From assembly GCA_910583615.1 (NCBI GenBank), contig CAJTXP010000026.1, positions 1-54,427 of the forward strand: a stretch of 54,427 bases of DNA, given 5' to 3'. Shown one piece after another: positions 38,188 to 51,242 of the stretch. A program made the position numbers and the translations under genes. The DNA is from an uncultured Lachnospiraceae bacterium (GTDB lineage Bacteria; Bacillota; Clostridia; Lachnospirales; Lachnospiraceae). A model generated the notes under the pieces. The model was not told where the DNA came from and did not search any database. It worked only from the letters and a program-made list of their open reading frames with translations. Each line of letters begins with the position of its first letter. The stretch's first letter is position 1.

Positions 38188-40305
38188 TTATTTTGTCTTT
38201 GCAGCAAGAACTTTTTCCTGTACGCTCTTGGGAACCTGCTCATATTTCTCAAAGAACATGGAATAGTTGCCGCGTCCCTGGGTTCTGGAACGAAGATCGG
38301 TCGCATATCCGAACATCTCCGCCAGAGGCACATATCCGCGGATCATCTTTCCGCCGCCGATGTCATCCATACCTTCGATGCGGCCGCGGCGGGAGTTGAT
38401 GTCGCCGATGACATCTCCCATGTAGTCCTCCGGTGTGGTGACCTCCACTTTCATGATCGGCTCAAGGAGCACGGCCCCTGCCTTCTGCATCGCCTCTTTG
38501 AATGCAAGAGAACCTGCAATGTGGAACGCCATCTCAGAGGAGTCGACCTCATGATAGGAACCGTCAAATACGGTTGCATGGATACCCAGTACCGGGAATC
38601 CGCCGAGGATACCTGCTTTTGCCGCCTCCTCGATACCTTCGCCGACTGCCGGGATATATTCCTTCGGAATCGCACCGCCGACAACGGAAGAATCAAACTT
38701 GAACAGCTCTTCGCCGTTGGCATCCATGGGCTCAAAGTGTACTTTACAGTGTCCATACTGTCCGCGTCCGCCGGACTGCTTCGCATACTTGGAATCCACA
38801 TCCACCGCCTTGGTGAAGGTCTCCTTGTAAGCAACCTGCGGCGCGCCTACGTTTGCCTCTACCTTGAATTCACGCAGCAGACGGTCCACGATGATCTCCA
38901 GATGAAGCTCGCCCATACCTGCGATAATCGTCTGGCCGGTCTCCGGATCCGTATGCGCACGGAAGGTCGGGTCCTCCTCTGCCAGCTTCGCAAGGGACTC
39001 TCCCAGCTTGCCCTGGCCTGCCTTGGTCTTGGGCTCAATGGCCAACTCGATCACCGGCTCCGGGAACTCCATGGACTCCAGGATCACCGGATGCTGCTCG
39101 TCGCAGATGGTATCGCCGGTGGTAGTCAGTTTGAAACCTACCGCTGCAGCGATATCGCCGGAATACACCTTGTCCAGCTCCTGTCTCTTGTTGGCGTGCA
39201 TCTGCAGAATACGTCCCACACGCTCCTTCTTGCCCTTGGTGGAGTTGTATACATAGGAACCGGAATTCATCGTACCGGAGTACACGCGGAAGAACGCCAG
39301 CTTTCCTACAAACGGGTCCGCCATGATCTTGAATGCCAGAGCGGAGAAGGGCTCCTCGTCGGAAGAATGTCTCTCCACTTCGTTGCCGTCCATATCCGTA
39401 CCCTTGATGGCCGGGATATCGGTGGGCGCCGGCATATACTCCAGCACTGCATCCAGAAGCTTCTGTACGCCCTTGTTTCTGTAAGCGCTTCCGCAGCATA
39501 CCGGAACTGCCGTACACTCGCAGGTAGCCTTTCTCAGCGCCGCCTTCATGGATTCCACGGACGGCTCCTCGCCCTCCAGATACTCCATCATCAGATCGTC
39601 ATCCAGCTCGCAGATCTTCTCCACCAGCTCGGTGCGGTATAACTCGGCGTCGTCTTTCATATCATCCGGAATATCGGTGATGGAAATGTCGTCGCCCTTA
39701 TCATCATTGTAAATATAAGCTTTCATCTCGAACAGGTCGATGATTCCCTGAAAGGAATCTTCCTTGCCGATGGGAAGCTGCAGGCAGATGGCGTTCTTGC
39801 CCAGACGGGTCTTGATCATCTCCACTGCATTATAAAAATCTGCCCCCAGGATATCCATCTTGTTGATGAACGCCATACGGGGTACATTGTAGGTGTCAGC
39901 CTGACGCCATACGTTCTCGGACTGAGGCTCAACACCGCCCTTCGCACAGAAGACGCCTACCGCGCCGTCCAGCACACGAAGGGAACGCTCCACCTCTACG
40001 GTAAAGTCAACATGGCCCGGGGTATCAATGATGTTGATACGATGCTCGAGAGCCCCCGGTTTTGCCTTGCAGTTTTCCTGCTGGGTCCAGTGACAGGTCG
40101 TAGCTGCGGAAGTGATCGTGATACCTCTCTCCTGCTCCTGCTCCATCCAGTCCATGGTCGCAGTACCTTCATGAGTATCACCGATCTTATAGTTCACACC
40201 AGTATAGTACAGGATACGCTCGGTCAGTGTGGTCTTGCCCGCATCGATATGAGCCATAATCCCGATATTCCTGGTCCTCTCCAACGGATATTCTCTTCCA
40301 GCCAA
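38188..40305 (-). CDS. fusA: Elongation factor G
   Basis: This 705-residue translocase GTPase moves tRNA and mRNA after peptide transfer. It begins MAGREYPLERTRNIGIMAHI with G1 AHIDAGKTT, then ERGITI, G3 DTPGHVDF and G4 NKMD. Domains II-V follow; domain IV has the GGRGQYGHC motif and domain V GYATDLRSRTQGRG. This is the canonical translocation EF-G rather than a FusB-like or recycling-only paralogue. It follows rpsG by 12 bases. Confidence 0.99.
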   Translation of the reverse strand: MAGREYPLERTRNIGIMAHIDAGKTTLTERILYYTGVNYKIGDTHEGTATMDWMEQEQERGITITSAATTCHWTQQENCKAKPGALEHRINIIDTPGHVDFTVEVERSLRVLDGAVGVFCAKGGVEPQSENVWRQADTYNVPRMAFINKMDILGADFYNAVEMIKTRLGKNAICLQLPIGKEDSFQGIIDLFEMKAYIYNDDKGDDISITDIPDDMKDDAELYRTELVEKICELDDDLMMEYLEGEEPSVESMKAALRKATCECTAVPVCCGSAYRNKGVQKLLDAVLEYMPAPTDIPAIKGTDMDGNEVERHSSDEEPFSALAFKIMADPFVGKLAFFRVYSGTMNSGSYVYNSTKGKKERVGRILQMHANKRQELDKVYSGDIAAAVGFKLTTTGDTICDEQHPVILESMEFPEPVIELAIEPKTKAGQGKLGESLAKLAEEDPTFRAHTDPETGQTIIAGMGELHLEIIVDRLLREFKVEANVGAPQVAYKETFTKAVDVDSKYAKQSGGRGQYGHCKVHFEPMDANGEELFKFDSSVVGGAIPKEYIPAVGEGIEEAAKAGILGGFPVLGIHATVFDGSYHEVDSSEMAFHIAGSLAFKEAMQKAGAVLLEPIMKVEVTTPEDYMGDVIGDINSRRGRIEGMDDIGGGKMIRGYVPLAEMFGYATDLRSRTQGRGNYSMFFEKYEQVPKSVQEKVLAAKTK

Positions 40306-40317
40306 TGGATTTTCCTC

Positions 40318-40788
40318 CTAGAATCTGTAATGTGCAAATGCCTTGTTCGCCTCTGCCATCTTGTGCATGTCTTCTTTTCTCTTCACGGCTGCACCGGTGT
40401 TGTTCGCTGCATCCATGATCTCATTTGCCAGCCTTTCTTCCATGGTCTTCTCGCCTCTCTTGCGGGAGAACATGGTCAGCCAGCGCAGAGCCAGCGCCTG
40501 ACGGCGGTCCGCTCTTACTTCGATGGGCACCTGATAGGTTGCGCCTCCGATACGCCTTGCCTTCACTTCCAGAAGCGGCATGATATTATTCATGGCCTCC
40601 TCGAAGACTTCCAGCGCCGGCTTCTCCGTCTTTGCTTCTACTCTTGCAAATGCGCCGTACACGATCTTCTGTGCTACACCTTTCTTGCCGTCCAGCATGA
40701 TATTGTTGATCAGCTTGGTGACCACCTTATTATTGTACAGCGGATCTGCCAATACGTCTCTTTTCTGAGTATGTCCTTTACGTGGCAC
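40318..40788 (-). CDS. rpsG: Small ribosomal subunit protein S7
   Basis: This 156-residue S7 initiates assembly of the 30S head and lies at the mRNA exit near the E site. It has PRKGHTQKRDVLADPLYNNK, VTKLINNIMLDGKKGVAQKI and RGEKTMEERLANEIMDAANN. The start is GTG at 40788, with AAGGAGG 8 bases upstream; an ATG at 40812 in frame overlaps that site. S7 is the str-operon autoregulator in E. coli. Confidence 0.98.
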   Translation of the reverse strand: MPRKGHTQKRDVLADPLYNNKVVTKLINNIMLDGKKGVAQKIVYGAFARVEAKTEKPALEVFEEAMNNIMPLLEVKARRIGGATYQVPIEVRADRRQALALRWLTMFSRKRGEKTMEERLANEIMDAANNTGAAVKRKEDMHKMAEANKAFAHYRF

Positions 40789-41066
40789 GTTACTTCCCTC
40801 CTTAATGATCAATTAAATCACAGGTACTCACATGTGTCGTTCTACGTGTGTTCGTGCCCGGTAATCCTTCTATCGATAAAACCCGCAGTCATAAGTCTCT
40901 CTGATGAGAGGAACTCCTGGCACAGGCAGCGCTTACGCGATGCCAACAATCATAGTTCTGTTTGTGATACTCTTTTCTTTTTCCGGATCCTCGATCCGAT
41001 GTCAAATCTGATTCTCATACGTTCCATATGATACTGCAGACTCTGTCCGGCCATGCCGAAAACTTT
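40789..41066 (-). promoter_or_regulatory. 278-base gap between rpsL and rpsG
   Basis: No gene is visible. In E. coli the S7 feedback site lies in this gap, though it is shorter there. Here the minus strand holds several short palindromes such as GGATC-GA-GGATCC and CACATGTG near the rpsG ribosome-binding site. An isolated TTGACA occurs (around 40998-41003) without a convincing -10. Confidence 0.4.
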
Positions 41067-41489
41067 TTACTTCTTGGCGTCTTTCGGTCTCTTGGCACCG
41101 TATTTGGAACGTGCCTGACGTCTCTTCGCCACGCCTGCGGTATCCAGCGTACCACGGACGATGTGATATCTGGTACCCGGAAGGTCTTTTACCCTGCCTC
41201 CGCGGATCAGAACAACGCTGTGCTCCTGAAGGTTGTGGCCTTCACCCGGGATATAGCTGGTAACCTCGATCCCATTGGAAAGACGTACTCTGGCGATCTT
41301 ACGAAGCGCGGAATTCGGCTTCTTCGGAGTCGCAGTCTTCACTGCGGTACATACGCCGCGCTTCTGCGGTGCGGATGCGTCCGTCGGTCTCTTTCTCAGA
41401 GAGTTGAATCCTTTCTGCAGAGCCGGAGCAGTGGACTTCTTCACAGATGTCTGTCTTCCTTTTCTTACTAACTGGTTAAATGTTGGCAT
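41067..41489 (-). CDS. rpsL: Small ribosomal subunit protein S12
   Basis: This 140-residue S12 lies at the decoding centre. It has the Firmicutes-type N-terminal insertion and the conserved TPKKPNSALRKIARVRLSNG and GRVKDLPGTRYHIVRGTLD. Both lysines where streptomycin-resistance substitutions occur (PKKPNS and RVKDLPG) are wild type. The start at 41489 has AGGAGGTGA upstream. First gene of the str operon, with a perfect consensus promoter. Confidence 0.99.
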   Translation of the reverse strand: MPTFNQLVRKGRQTSVKKSTAPALQKGFNSLRKRPTDASAPQKRGVCTAVKTATPKKPNSALRKIARVRLSNGIEVTSYIPGEGHNLQEHSVVLIRGGRVKDLPGTRYHIVRGTLDTAGVAKRRQARSKYGAKRPKDAKK

Positions 41490-41608
41490 TCCTTTCACCT
41501 CCTGCATATTTGTGACAGGTTTCTCCTGCGACGGTAAGAGTCCTTACCATGACTGCTGTTTTTTCAGACCTGCTGAAAAACACCCGTGTTCTGCACGCGT
41601 GCCTGATT

Positions 41609-41637
41609 ATTATATAAAATCCATATTACCTTGTCAA
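41609..41637 (-). promoter_or_regulatory. Main promoter of the str operon
   Basis: A perfect consensus: TTGACA (plus 41632-41637), 17 bp and TATAAT (plus 41609-41614). The roughly 110-base leader contains a hairpin of TTTTTTCAG and CTGAAAAA (about 41560-41582). Confidence 0.93.
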
Positions 41638-41661
41638 GCAGTTTTGCACAATTCGCATATT

Positions 41662-42075
41662 TTATAACCTGGAATCCGGCGGATTCTGCCTGGGAAATGG
41701 ACCATTTTCCCCATGCCACCGGCATCCCGGCGGATTTCCTGCACTCCCCGGCTGATACCAGGGACATCCCTCCTGCCTCACATCTCCTGTCCATGACTGG
41801 CCGCAGGGCGGCTGTCCGGAAGCATGGATTCTTATGACATCCGGTTCTTTTTTCTTTCGAAGAACAAGTATAGCTACGGTAAATCCAATACAACATGGAA
41901 GCGACAGATACAGTCCCCAGATAAAAGAACCTGCAATACAGGATAAAAATCCTGCAACTGCCAGTTTCCTCTTTCCTGTCTTCTCTCCAACTGCCAGCGG
42001 GATCAGTCCGATCAGCGCACCGCCGATCAGGGACCCTAAAAATAACCCATACCAGTAAAAGATATCTTCTACCAT
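41662..42075 (-). CDS. Small membrane protein with Gly/Pro/Cys-rich tail
   Basis: This 137-residue protein has three likely membrane helices in residues 5-75 (FLGSLIGGALIGLIPLAVG, AVAGFLSCIAGSFIWGLYL and PCCIGFTVAILVL). A cytoplasmic LRKKKEP boundary and a hydrophilic C-terminal tail rich in Gly, Pro and Cys (CPWYQPGSAGNPPGCRW) follow. The N-terminal part resembles small glycine-zipper-like membrane proteins of Clostridia; the tail is unrecognised. AGGAGAG lies 6 bases before the ATG. A longer open frame in another register over the same DNA is rejected. The gene ends 24 bases before the rpsL -35 box. Confidence 0.65.
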   Translation of the reverse strand: MVEDIFYWYGLFLGSLIGGALIGLIPLAVGEKTGKRKLAVAGFLSCIAGSFIWGLYLSLPCCIGFTVAILVLRKKKEPDVIRIHASGQPPCGQSWTGDVRQEGCPWYQPGSAGNPPGCRWHGENGPFPRQNPPDSRL

Positions 42076-42092
42076 CTTTTTCTCTCCTGACG

Positions 42093-42121
42093 CATATATT
42101 TTTTATCAATAGAAGGAACAA
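42093..42121 (-). promoter_or_regulatory. Candidate promoter of the small membrane protein
   Basis: TTGTTC (plus 42116-42121), 17 bp, TATATG (plus 42093-42098). Weak by consensus. Repeat R5 begins 28 bp upstream. Confidence 0.35.
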
Positions 42122-42149
42122 CACCCGTTCTGTCGTTCCCGGAACAAAT

Positions 42150-42194
42150 GTTACTTTTCGCGGGGCGGGTGGTTTGTGCCCCGTGAAAGGTAAC
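42150..42194. repeat. Palindromic repeat R5, short form between divergent promoters
   Basis: GTTACTTTTCGCGGGGC (42150-42166) pairs with GCCCCGTGAAAGGTAAC (42178-42194), 15 of 17 positions. A smaller palindrome GTTCCCGGAAC lies just before it. It sits between the membrane-protein gene and the vanZ-like gene. Confidence 0.8.
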
Positions 42195-42234
42195 AGGCGA
42201 ATACAACCAGTTTCTTAGGATTCTCTTAATTCAC

Positions 42235-42263
42235 TGGACACCGCACTTATTTGGTGCTATGAT
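42235..42263 (+). promoter_or_regulatory. Promoter of the VanZ-like gene
   Basis: TGGACA (42235-42240), 17 bp, TATGAT (42258-42263), 31 bases before the start codon. Confidence 0.65.
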
Positions 42264-42293
42264 AGGGCAAATCAAAAAGGAGTCATAAACACA

Positions 42294-42812
42294 ATGTTAA
42301 AAGCATTTTTAAGGGCACTTCTAAAACCCTTTTCGTTCCTCCCTGCCATTCTGATGATGTACCTGATCTTCTCCTTCTCTTCCCAGGACGGCAATGCCTC
42401 CGGGAATTTAAGTTACAAGGTCAGTGAGATCATCGTCGAATCTGCCAATGAAGCATTTGAGCTTCACTGGTCCAGAAGCGATGTGGAATATTACATAGAA
42501 CGAATCCATTATCCAGTCCGGAAGCTGGCGCATATGACGGAATATTTTCTGCTTGCAGTCTCCGTTTCTTTTCCTCTCTATGTATATGGAATCCGGGGAC
42601 TGTGGCTACCGATTCTGGCCGGCGGTTTCTGTGTGGGATTTGCTGCGCTGGATGAATACCACCAGTCCTTTGTAGCCGGACGCGGACCGTCAAAAAAAGA
42701 TGTGGGCATCGACAGCATCGGAATTCTGGCCGGCGTGCTGATCGTGCAGTTTTTCTGTTTCATCGGACGGATGACCATCTTTCGCCCGCTGGCCCGAAAA
42801 CGCAGAAACTGA
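42294..42812 (+). CDS. VanZ-family membrane protein
   Basis: This 172-residue integral membrane protein resembles the VanZ family. VanZ of the glycopeptide-resistance cluster gives low-level teicoplanin resistance, while most homologues have unknown roles. Four hydrophobic segments are clear (LPAILMMYLIFSFSSQ, FLLAVSVSFPLYVYG, LPILAGGFCVGFAALDE and GILAGVLIVQFFCFIG). The family motifs RKLAHMTEYF, DEYHQSF and D-x-G-x-D-S-x-G (KDVGIDSIG) are present. AAAGGAG lies 11 bases upstream. It is the only intact plus-strand gene within the core region and is monocistronic with its own promoter and terminator. Confidence 0.92.
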   Translation: MLKAFLRALLKPFSFLPAILMMYLIFSFSSQDGNASGNLSYKVSEIIVESANEAFELHWSRSDVEYYIERIHYPVRKLAHMTEYFLLAVSVSFPLYVYGIRGLWLPILAGGFCVGFAALDEYHQSFVAGRGPSKKDVGIDSIGILAGVLIVQFFCFIGRMTIFRPLARKRRN

Positions 42813-42853
42813 TTAAGATTCCGCTGTAAAAGGAAACGTTGCTGAACATGCAG

Positions 42854-42881
42854 ACAGGGAGCGTTTTACAACGCCCCCTGT
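42854..42881 (+). terminator. Terminator of the VanZ-like gene
   Basis: ACAGGG-GCGTT pairs with AACGC-CCCTGT, followed on the plus strand by ATTTTTATT. No U-tract follows on the minus strand, so it is not an obvious terminator for convergent rpoC. Confidence 0.8.
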
Positions 42882-42885
42882 ATTT

Positions 42886-46647
<3,762 letters not shown>

Positions 46648-46661
46648 GAACGGCACCTCCT

Positions 46662-49600
46662 CTATTCAAAATCAATCTCTTCGTCCAGATCCAGGGTATC
46701 GACATCAGCGTCCTCTTCTTCTGTGCTGTCCTCCTCCACGTCCACCAGTTCGTCTCCTTCAAATTCCTGTTTGCTGAAACCATAGGAACCCAGAGACTCA
46801 TCTTCCTCGTTACGGTAACGTCTGCTGTCACTTTCCAGAATGGAGCGGATATCCACATCTCCGTATTCGCTGCTCTCCATGATCTCCACTTCTGTATTGT
46901 CGTCCCGCAGCACGCGCACATCCAGTCCGAGAGACTGCAGTTCCTTCAACAGTACCTTAAAGGATTCCGGAATACCGGATTCCGGAATATTATCTCCCTT
47001 GATAATTGCTTCATAAGTCTTCACACGTCCGATGACGTCATCTGACTTGACAGTCAGAATCTCCTGCAGGGTATAGGAAGCGCCATACGCCTCCAGCGCC
47101 CATACCTCCATCTCTCCGAAACGCTGGCCGCCGAACTGCGCTTTTCCGCCCAGAGGCTGCTGCGTAACCAGCGAATACGGTCCGGTAGAACGGGCATGGA
47201 TCTTATCGTCTACCAGATGATGCAGCTTCAGATAGTGCATGTGTCCAATGGTAACCGGACTGTCAAAATATTCTCCGGTCCGTCCATCACGCAGGCGTAC
47301 TTTTCCGTCACGGGAAATGGGCACACCCTTCCAGAGTTTCCGATGTTCCCTGTTTTCATACAGATAGTCCATAACCTCCGGAAGAAGTTCCTGTTCATGC
47401 TTCGCCTTAAATTCACTCCAGTCAAGGTTCACATAATCGTTCGCCAGATCCAGCGTATCCATAATATCATTTTCATTTGCGCCGTCGAAGACCGGAGTTG
47501 CCACGTTGAATCCCAGGGCTTTTGCCGCAAGACTCAGATGGATCTCCAGAACCTGTCCGATATTCATACGAGACGGCACGCCAAGAGGATTCAGCACGAT
47601 ATCCAACGGGCGTCCATTGGGAAGAAACGGCATATCCTCCACCGGAAGCACACGGGAAACCACACCCTTGTTGCCGTGACGGCCTGCCATCTTGTCGCCC
47701 ACGGAGATCTTTCTCTTCTGAGCAATATAGATCCGCACCGCCTGATTGACGCCCGGAGACAGCTCATCCCCGTTTTCTCTCGTAAATACCTTGGCATCCA
47801 CGACAATACCGTATTCGCCGTGAGGCACTTTCAGAGAGGTGTCACGCACTTCTCTTGCCTTCTCGCCAAAGATTGCTCTCAGAAGCCTCTCCTCTGCCGT
47901 CAGCTCAGTCTCTCCCTTTGGAGTCACCTTTCCCACCAGGATATCCCCGGCGCGCACCTCTGCGCCCACACGGATGATTCCCCGGCTGTCCAGATCCTTC
48001 AGTGCATCGTCTCCCACGCCCGGCACATCTCTGGTGATCTCTTCCGGACCCAGCTTCGTGTCGCGCGCTTCTGCTTCATATTCCTCAATATGGATCGATG
48101 TATACACATCATCCATGACCAGTCTCTCGCTTAACAGGACTGCGTCCTCATAATTATAGCCCTCCCAGGTCATAAATCCGATGAGCGGATTCTTGCCAAG
48201 GGCAATCTCCCCATTGGACGTGGAAGGTCCGTCTGCAATCACCTGTCCTGCCTCTACCCGGTCCCCTTTAAATACGATGGGCTTCTGGTTATAACAGTTG
48301 CTCTGATTGCTTCTGGTAAATTTGGTCAGATGATAAGTGTCACGAATGCCATTATCCTGACGCACTACAATCTCATTGGATACTGAACGCTCTACTATGC
48401 CGGAATTCTTTGCAATTACGCATACCCCGGAGTCTACCGCCGTCTTTTCTTCCATACCGGTACCGACCACCGGAGCCTCCGTCAGCATCAGCGGCACCGC
48501 CTGACGCTGCATATTGGACCCCATCAGGGCACGGTTTGCATCATCATTCTCAAGGAACGGAATCAGTGCAGTCGCCACGGAGAACACCATCTTCGGAGAC
48601 ACATCCATAAAATCAAACATGGTTTTCTCATATTCCTGTGTCTCCTCGCGGTAACGGCCGGATACGTTGTTGCGGACAAAATGTCCGTGCTCATCCAGCG
48701 GCTCATTCGCCTGTGCCACATGGTAATTGTCCTCTTCATCCGCCGTCATATAGACAACTTCTTCCGTTACCCGGGGATTCTTCGGGTCGCTCTTGTCAAT
48801 CTTACGGTACGGCGCTTCCACAAACCCGTACTCATTGATTCTTGCATAACATGCAAGGGAATTGATCAGACCGATATTCGGACCTTCAGGAGTCTCAATA
48901 GGGCACATTCTTCCATAATGAGAATAGTGCACATCACGGACCTCGAATCCGGCACGGTCACGGGACAGACCGCCCGGTCCCAGTGCAGACAAACGCCTCT
49001 TATGGGTCAGCTCACCCAGCGGGTTGTTCTGATCCATGAACTGAGACAGCTGGGAGGAACCGAAGAATTCCTTCACGGCTGCTGTCACAGGCTTGATGTT
49101 GATCAGAGACTGAGGAGAAATTCCCTCTGTATCCTGTGTCGTCATGCGTTCCCGCACCACTCTCTCCAGACGGGAGAGACCGATCCGGTACTGATTCTGG
49201 AGCAGTTCGCCGACCGCACGGATCCGGCGGTTGCCAAGATGATCAATATCATCATGATTGCCAAGTCCATACTCCAGATGCATGTTATAGTTAATGGATG
49301 CCAGAATATCATCCTTCGTAATATGCTTCGGAACCAGCTCCGCCGCTTCCCTGTGAATCGCTTCCTTCAGTTCTTCCGGATCCGTATATTCCTCCATGAG
49401 CTTTTCCAGTACAGGATAATATACCAGCTCCCGGATTCCCAGTTCCTTCGGATTGCAGTCCACATATTTTCTCAGGTCCACCATACGGTTTGTGAGCACC
49501 TTGATCTTCCGCTCTTCCCCTGAGATCTCGCCCTGAACCCACACATAGGCAATTCCGGAATCCTGCAGCTCTGTCGCAAGATCCGCATCCACCTTCGTGC

Positions 49601-50531
49601 CCGCCTCTGCCAGCACCTCGCCTGTGGATACGTCCACTGCATCCTCTGCCAGCACATGGCCGCGGATACGGTTCTTCAGGGAAAGCTTTTTATTAAATTT
49701 ATAACGACCGACTTTTGCCAGATCATACCTTCTGGGATCGAAAAACATCCCGGTGATCAGGCTCTCCGCACTTTCTACTGCAAGCGGCTCTCCCGGACGG
49801 ATCTTCTTATACAGTTCCAGAAGTCCTTCCTGATAACTCTCTGCAGTATCCTTTGCCAGGGAAGCCACAATCTTCGGCTCGTCACCGAACAGTTCCAGAA
49901 TCTCTGCGTTCGTACCATATCCCAGGGCACGAACCAGGACAGTAATCGGCACTTTACGGGTTCTGTCAACGCGAACATAGAATACATCGTTGGAATCCGT
50001 CTCATATTCCAGCCATGCACCGCGGTTCGGGATTACAGTACAGGAGAACAGAAGCTTTCCAACCTTATCATGGTCAATTCCATAGTAGATGCCGGGGGAA
50101 CGCACCAACTGGCTGACTATGACACGCTCCGCCCCGTTGATTACAAACGTTCCTGTTTCAGTCATCAGGGGCAGATCTCCCATGAATATCTCATGTTCAT
50201 TAATTTCATCCGTTTCCTTGTTATAGAGGCGGACCCTTACTTTCAAAGGAGCTGCGTAAGTAGCATCGCGTTCTTTACACTTTTCAATCGTATTTTTTGC
50301 ATTTTCTTTCTCCAGCGTAAAGTCCGTGAACTCCAGGCTCAGCTTTCCACTGTAATCTGTGATCGGAGAAATATCCGCAAAAGCTTCACGGAGTCCTTCA
50401 TCCAAAAACCACTGGTAGGAATCTCTCTGGACCTCTATCAAATTCGGCATCTCAAGGACTTCCTTTTTCCTTGAATAGCTCATTCGGCTGCTTTTGCCGG
50501 ACTTGACAGGTTTGATTCTGTTCTTTTCCAT
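46662..50531 (-). CDS. rpoB: RNA polymerase beta subunit
   Basis: This 1289-residue catalytic subunit has the rifampicin region FFGSSQLSQFMDQNNPLGEL and HKRRLSALGPGGLSRDRAGF, wild type at the common resistance positions. The C-terminus is extended by an acidic segment (DVEEDSTEEEDADVDTLDLD). The ATG at 50531 is preferred over 50537 because AAGGGGTG is 8 bases before it but only 2-3 before the first ATG. It has its own promoter besides readthrough from rplJ-rplL. Confidence 0.98.
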   Translation of the reverse strand: MEKNRIKPVKSGKSSRMSYSRKKEVLEMPNLIEVQRDSYQWFLDEGLREAFADISPITDYSGKLSLEFTDFTLEKENAKNTIEKCKERDATYAAPLKVRVRLYNKETDEINEHEIFMGDLPLMTETGTFVINGAERVIVSQLVRSPGIYYGIDHDKVGKLLFSCTVIPNRGAWLEYETDSNDVFYVRVDRTRKVPITVLVRALGYGTNAEILELFGDEPKIVASLAKDTAESYQEGLLELYKKIRPGEPLAVESAESLITGMFFDPRRYDLAKVGRYKFNKKLSLKNRIRGHVLAEDAVDVSTGEVLAEAGTKVDADLATELQDSGIAYVWVQGEISGEERKIKVLTNRMVDLRKYVDCNPKELGIRELVYYPVLEKLMEEYTDPEELKEAIHREAAELVPKHITKDDILASINYNMHLEYGLGNHDDIDHLGNRRIRAVGELLQNQYRIGLSRLERVVRERMTTQDTEGISPQSLINIKPVTAAVKEFFGSSQLSQFMDQNNPLGELTHKRRLSALGPGGLSRDRAGFEVRDVHYSHYGRMCPIETPEGPNIGLINSLACYARINEYGFVEAPYRKIDKSDPKNPRVTEEVVYMTADEEDNYHVAQANEPLDEHGHFVRNNVSGRYREETQEYEKTMFDFMDVSPKMVFSVATALIPFLENDDANRALMGSNMQRQAVPLMLTEAPVVGTGMEEKTAVDSGVCVIAKNSGIVERSVSNEIVVRQDNGIRDTYHLTKFTRSNQSNCYNQKPIVFKGDRVEAGQVIADGPSTSNGEIALGKNPLIGFMTWEGYNYEDAVLLSERLVMDDVYTSIHIEEYEAEARDTKLGPEEITRDVPGVGDDALKDLDSRGIIRVGAEVRAGDILVGKVTPKGETELTAEERLLRAIFGEKAREVRDTSLKVPHGEYGIVVDAKVFTRENGDELSPGVNQAVRIYIAQKRKISVGDKMAGRHGNKGVVSRVLPVEDMPFLPNGRPLDIVLNPLGVPSRMNIGQVLEIHLSLAAKALGFNVATPVFDGANENDIMDTLDLANDYVNLDWSEFKAKHEQELLPEVMDYLYENREHRKLWKGVPISRDGKVRLRDGRTGEYFDSPVTIGHMHYLKLHHLVDDKIHARSTGPYSLVTQQPLGGKAQFGGQRFGEMEVWALEAYGASYTLQEILTVKSDDVIGRVKTYEAIIKGDNIPESGIPESFKVLLKELQSLGLDVRVLRDDNTEVEIMESSEYGDVDIRSILESDSRRYRNEEDESLGSYGFSKQEFEGDELVDVEEDSTEEEDADVDTLDLDEEIDFE

Positions 50532-50633
50532 TGACATTTCACCCCTTATATTTTAATAACTGCGTGTTCCGATAAAACCATAACAAAATCAGGCAAGGCT
50601 TTGCGCATACCTTACCACAATAGTGCATCTTAC

Positions 50634-50662
50634 ACAATACCACAAGTTTTCAGCCGTGTCAA
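50634..50662 (-). promoter_or_regulatory. Promoter of rpoBC
   Basis: A consensus TTGACA (plus 50657-50662), 17 bp and TATTGT (plus 50634-50639), after the attenuator-like hairpin. Confidence 0.75.
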
Positions 50663-50718
50663 CGAAAATTTTCCATAAATCGGAAGTATAAAAACCGGGT
50701 AAAGCAGCAGACAAGAAA

Positions 50719-50744
50719 AGGGATACCGCTTCTGCGATATCCCT
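50719..50744 (-). terminator. Attenuator-like hairpin between rplL and rpoB
   Basis: AGGGATA-CGC and GCG-TATCCCT form a stem with a 4-base loop; on the minus strand TTTTCTTG follows. In E. coli a partial terminator at this position sets the ratio of ribosomal protein to RNA polymerase, and the same role is likely here. Confidence 0.8.
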
Positions 50745-50759
50745 CGATCTTCTGCCTGA

Positions 50760-51137
50760 TTATTTCAGGGTAACCTTAGCGCCTTCACCTTCCAGTTTAG
50801 CCTTAAGCTCTTCAGCCTCAGCCTTGGATGCGCCCTCTTTCACAACCTTCGGAGCGCCGTCAACCACGTCTTTTGCCTCCTTCAGGCCAAGACCGGTCGC
50901 TTCACGTACCACTTTGATAACCTTAACCTTGTTCGGGCCAACCTCAGTCAGCTCAACGTCGAAGGAATCCTTCTCTTCCTCTGCCGATCCGCCTTCTCCG
51001 CCGGTTGCCGCCACAACAACGCCTGCTGCTGCGGATACGCCGAACTCTTCCTCGCATGCTTTTACCAGCTCATTCAGCTCTAATACAGTCAGCTCTTTGA
51101 TTGCATCAATAAATTCTGCAGTAGTTAATTTTGCCAT
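50760..51137 (-). CDS. rplL: Ribosomal stalk protein L7/L12
   Basis: This 125-residue stalk protein is present in several copies per ribosome and recruits translational GTPases. The N-terminal dimerisation domain (FIDAIKELTVLELNELVKAC), an Ala/Gly hinge and the C-terminal GTPase-binding domain (GLGLKEAKDVVDGAPKVVKE) are all standard. It follows rplJ and is followed by an attenuator hairpin. Confidence 0.99.
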   Translation of the reverse strand: MAKLTTAEFIDAIKELTVLELNELVKACEEEFGVSAAAGVVVAATGGEGGSAEEEKDSFDVELTEVGPNKVKVIKVVREATGLGLKEAKDVVDGAPKVVKEGASKAEAEELKAKLEGEGAKVTLK

Positions 51138-51242
51138 TTGATTTTACCTCCAATTGTAATAGTCGTATGATCTTTCTCTCAGTTTCCGGCTTCTGTCCTG
51201 CCGGACGCCGCATCCGCCTTTTTCCAAAAGCCCTGCGGTATC

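Noticed and set aside
36844..39642. A 932-codon open frame on the plus strand
   Set aside because: It is the antisense shadow of tuf and fusA, both unmistakable on the minus strand.
41564..42124. A 186-codon minus-strand frame over the small membrane protein
   Set aside because: It would run through the str promoter, has no ribosome-binding site and lacks the membrane-protein pattern of the chosen frame.
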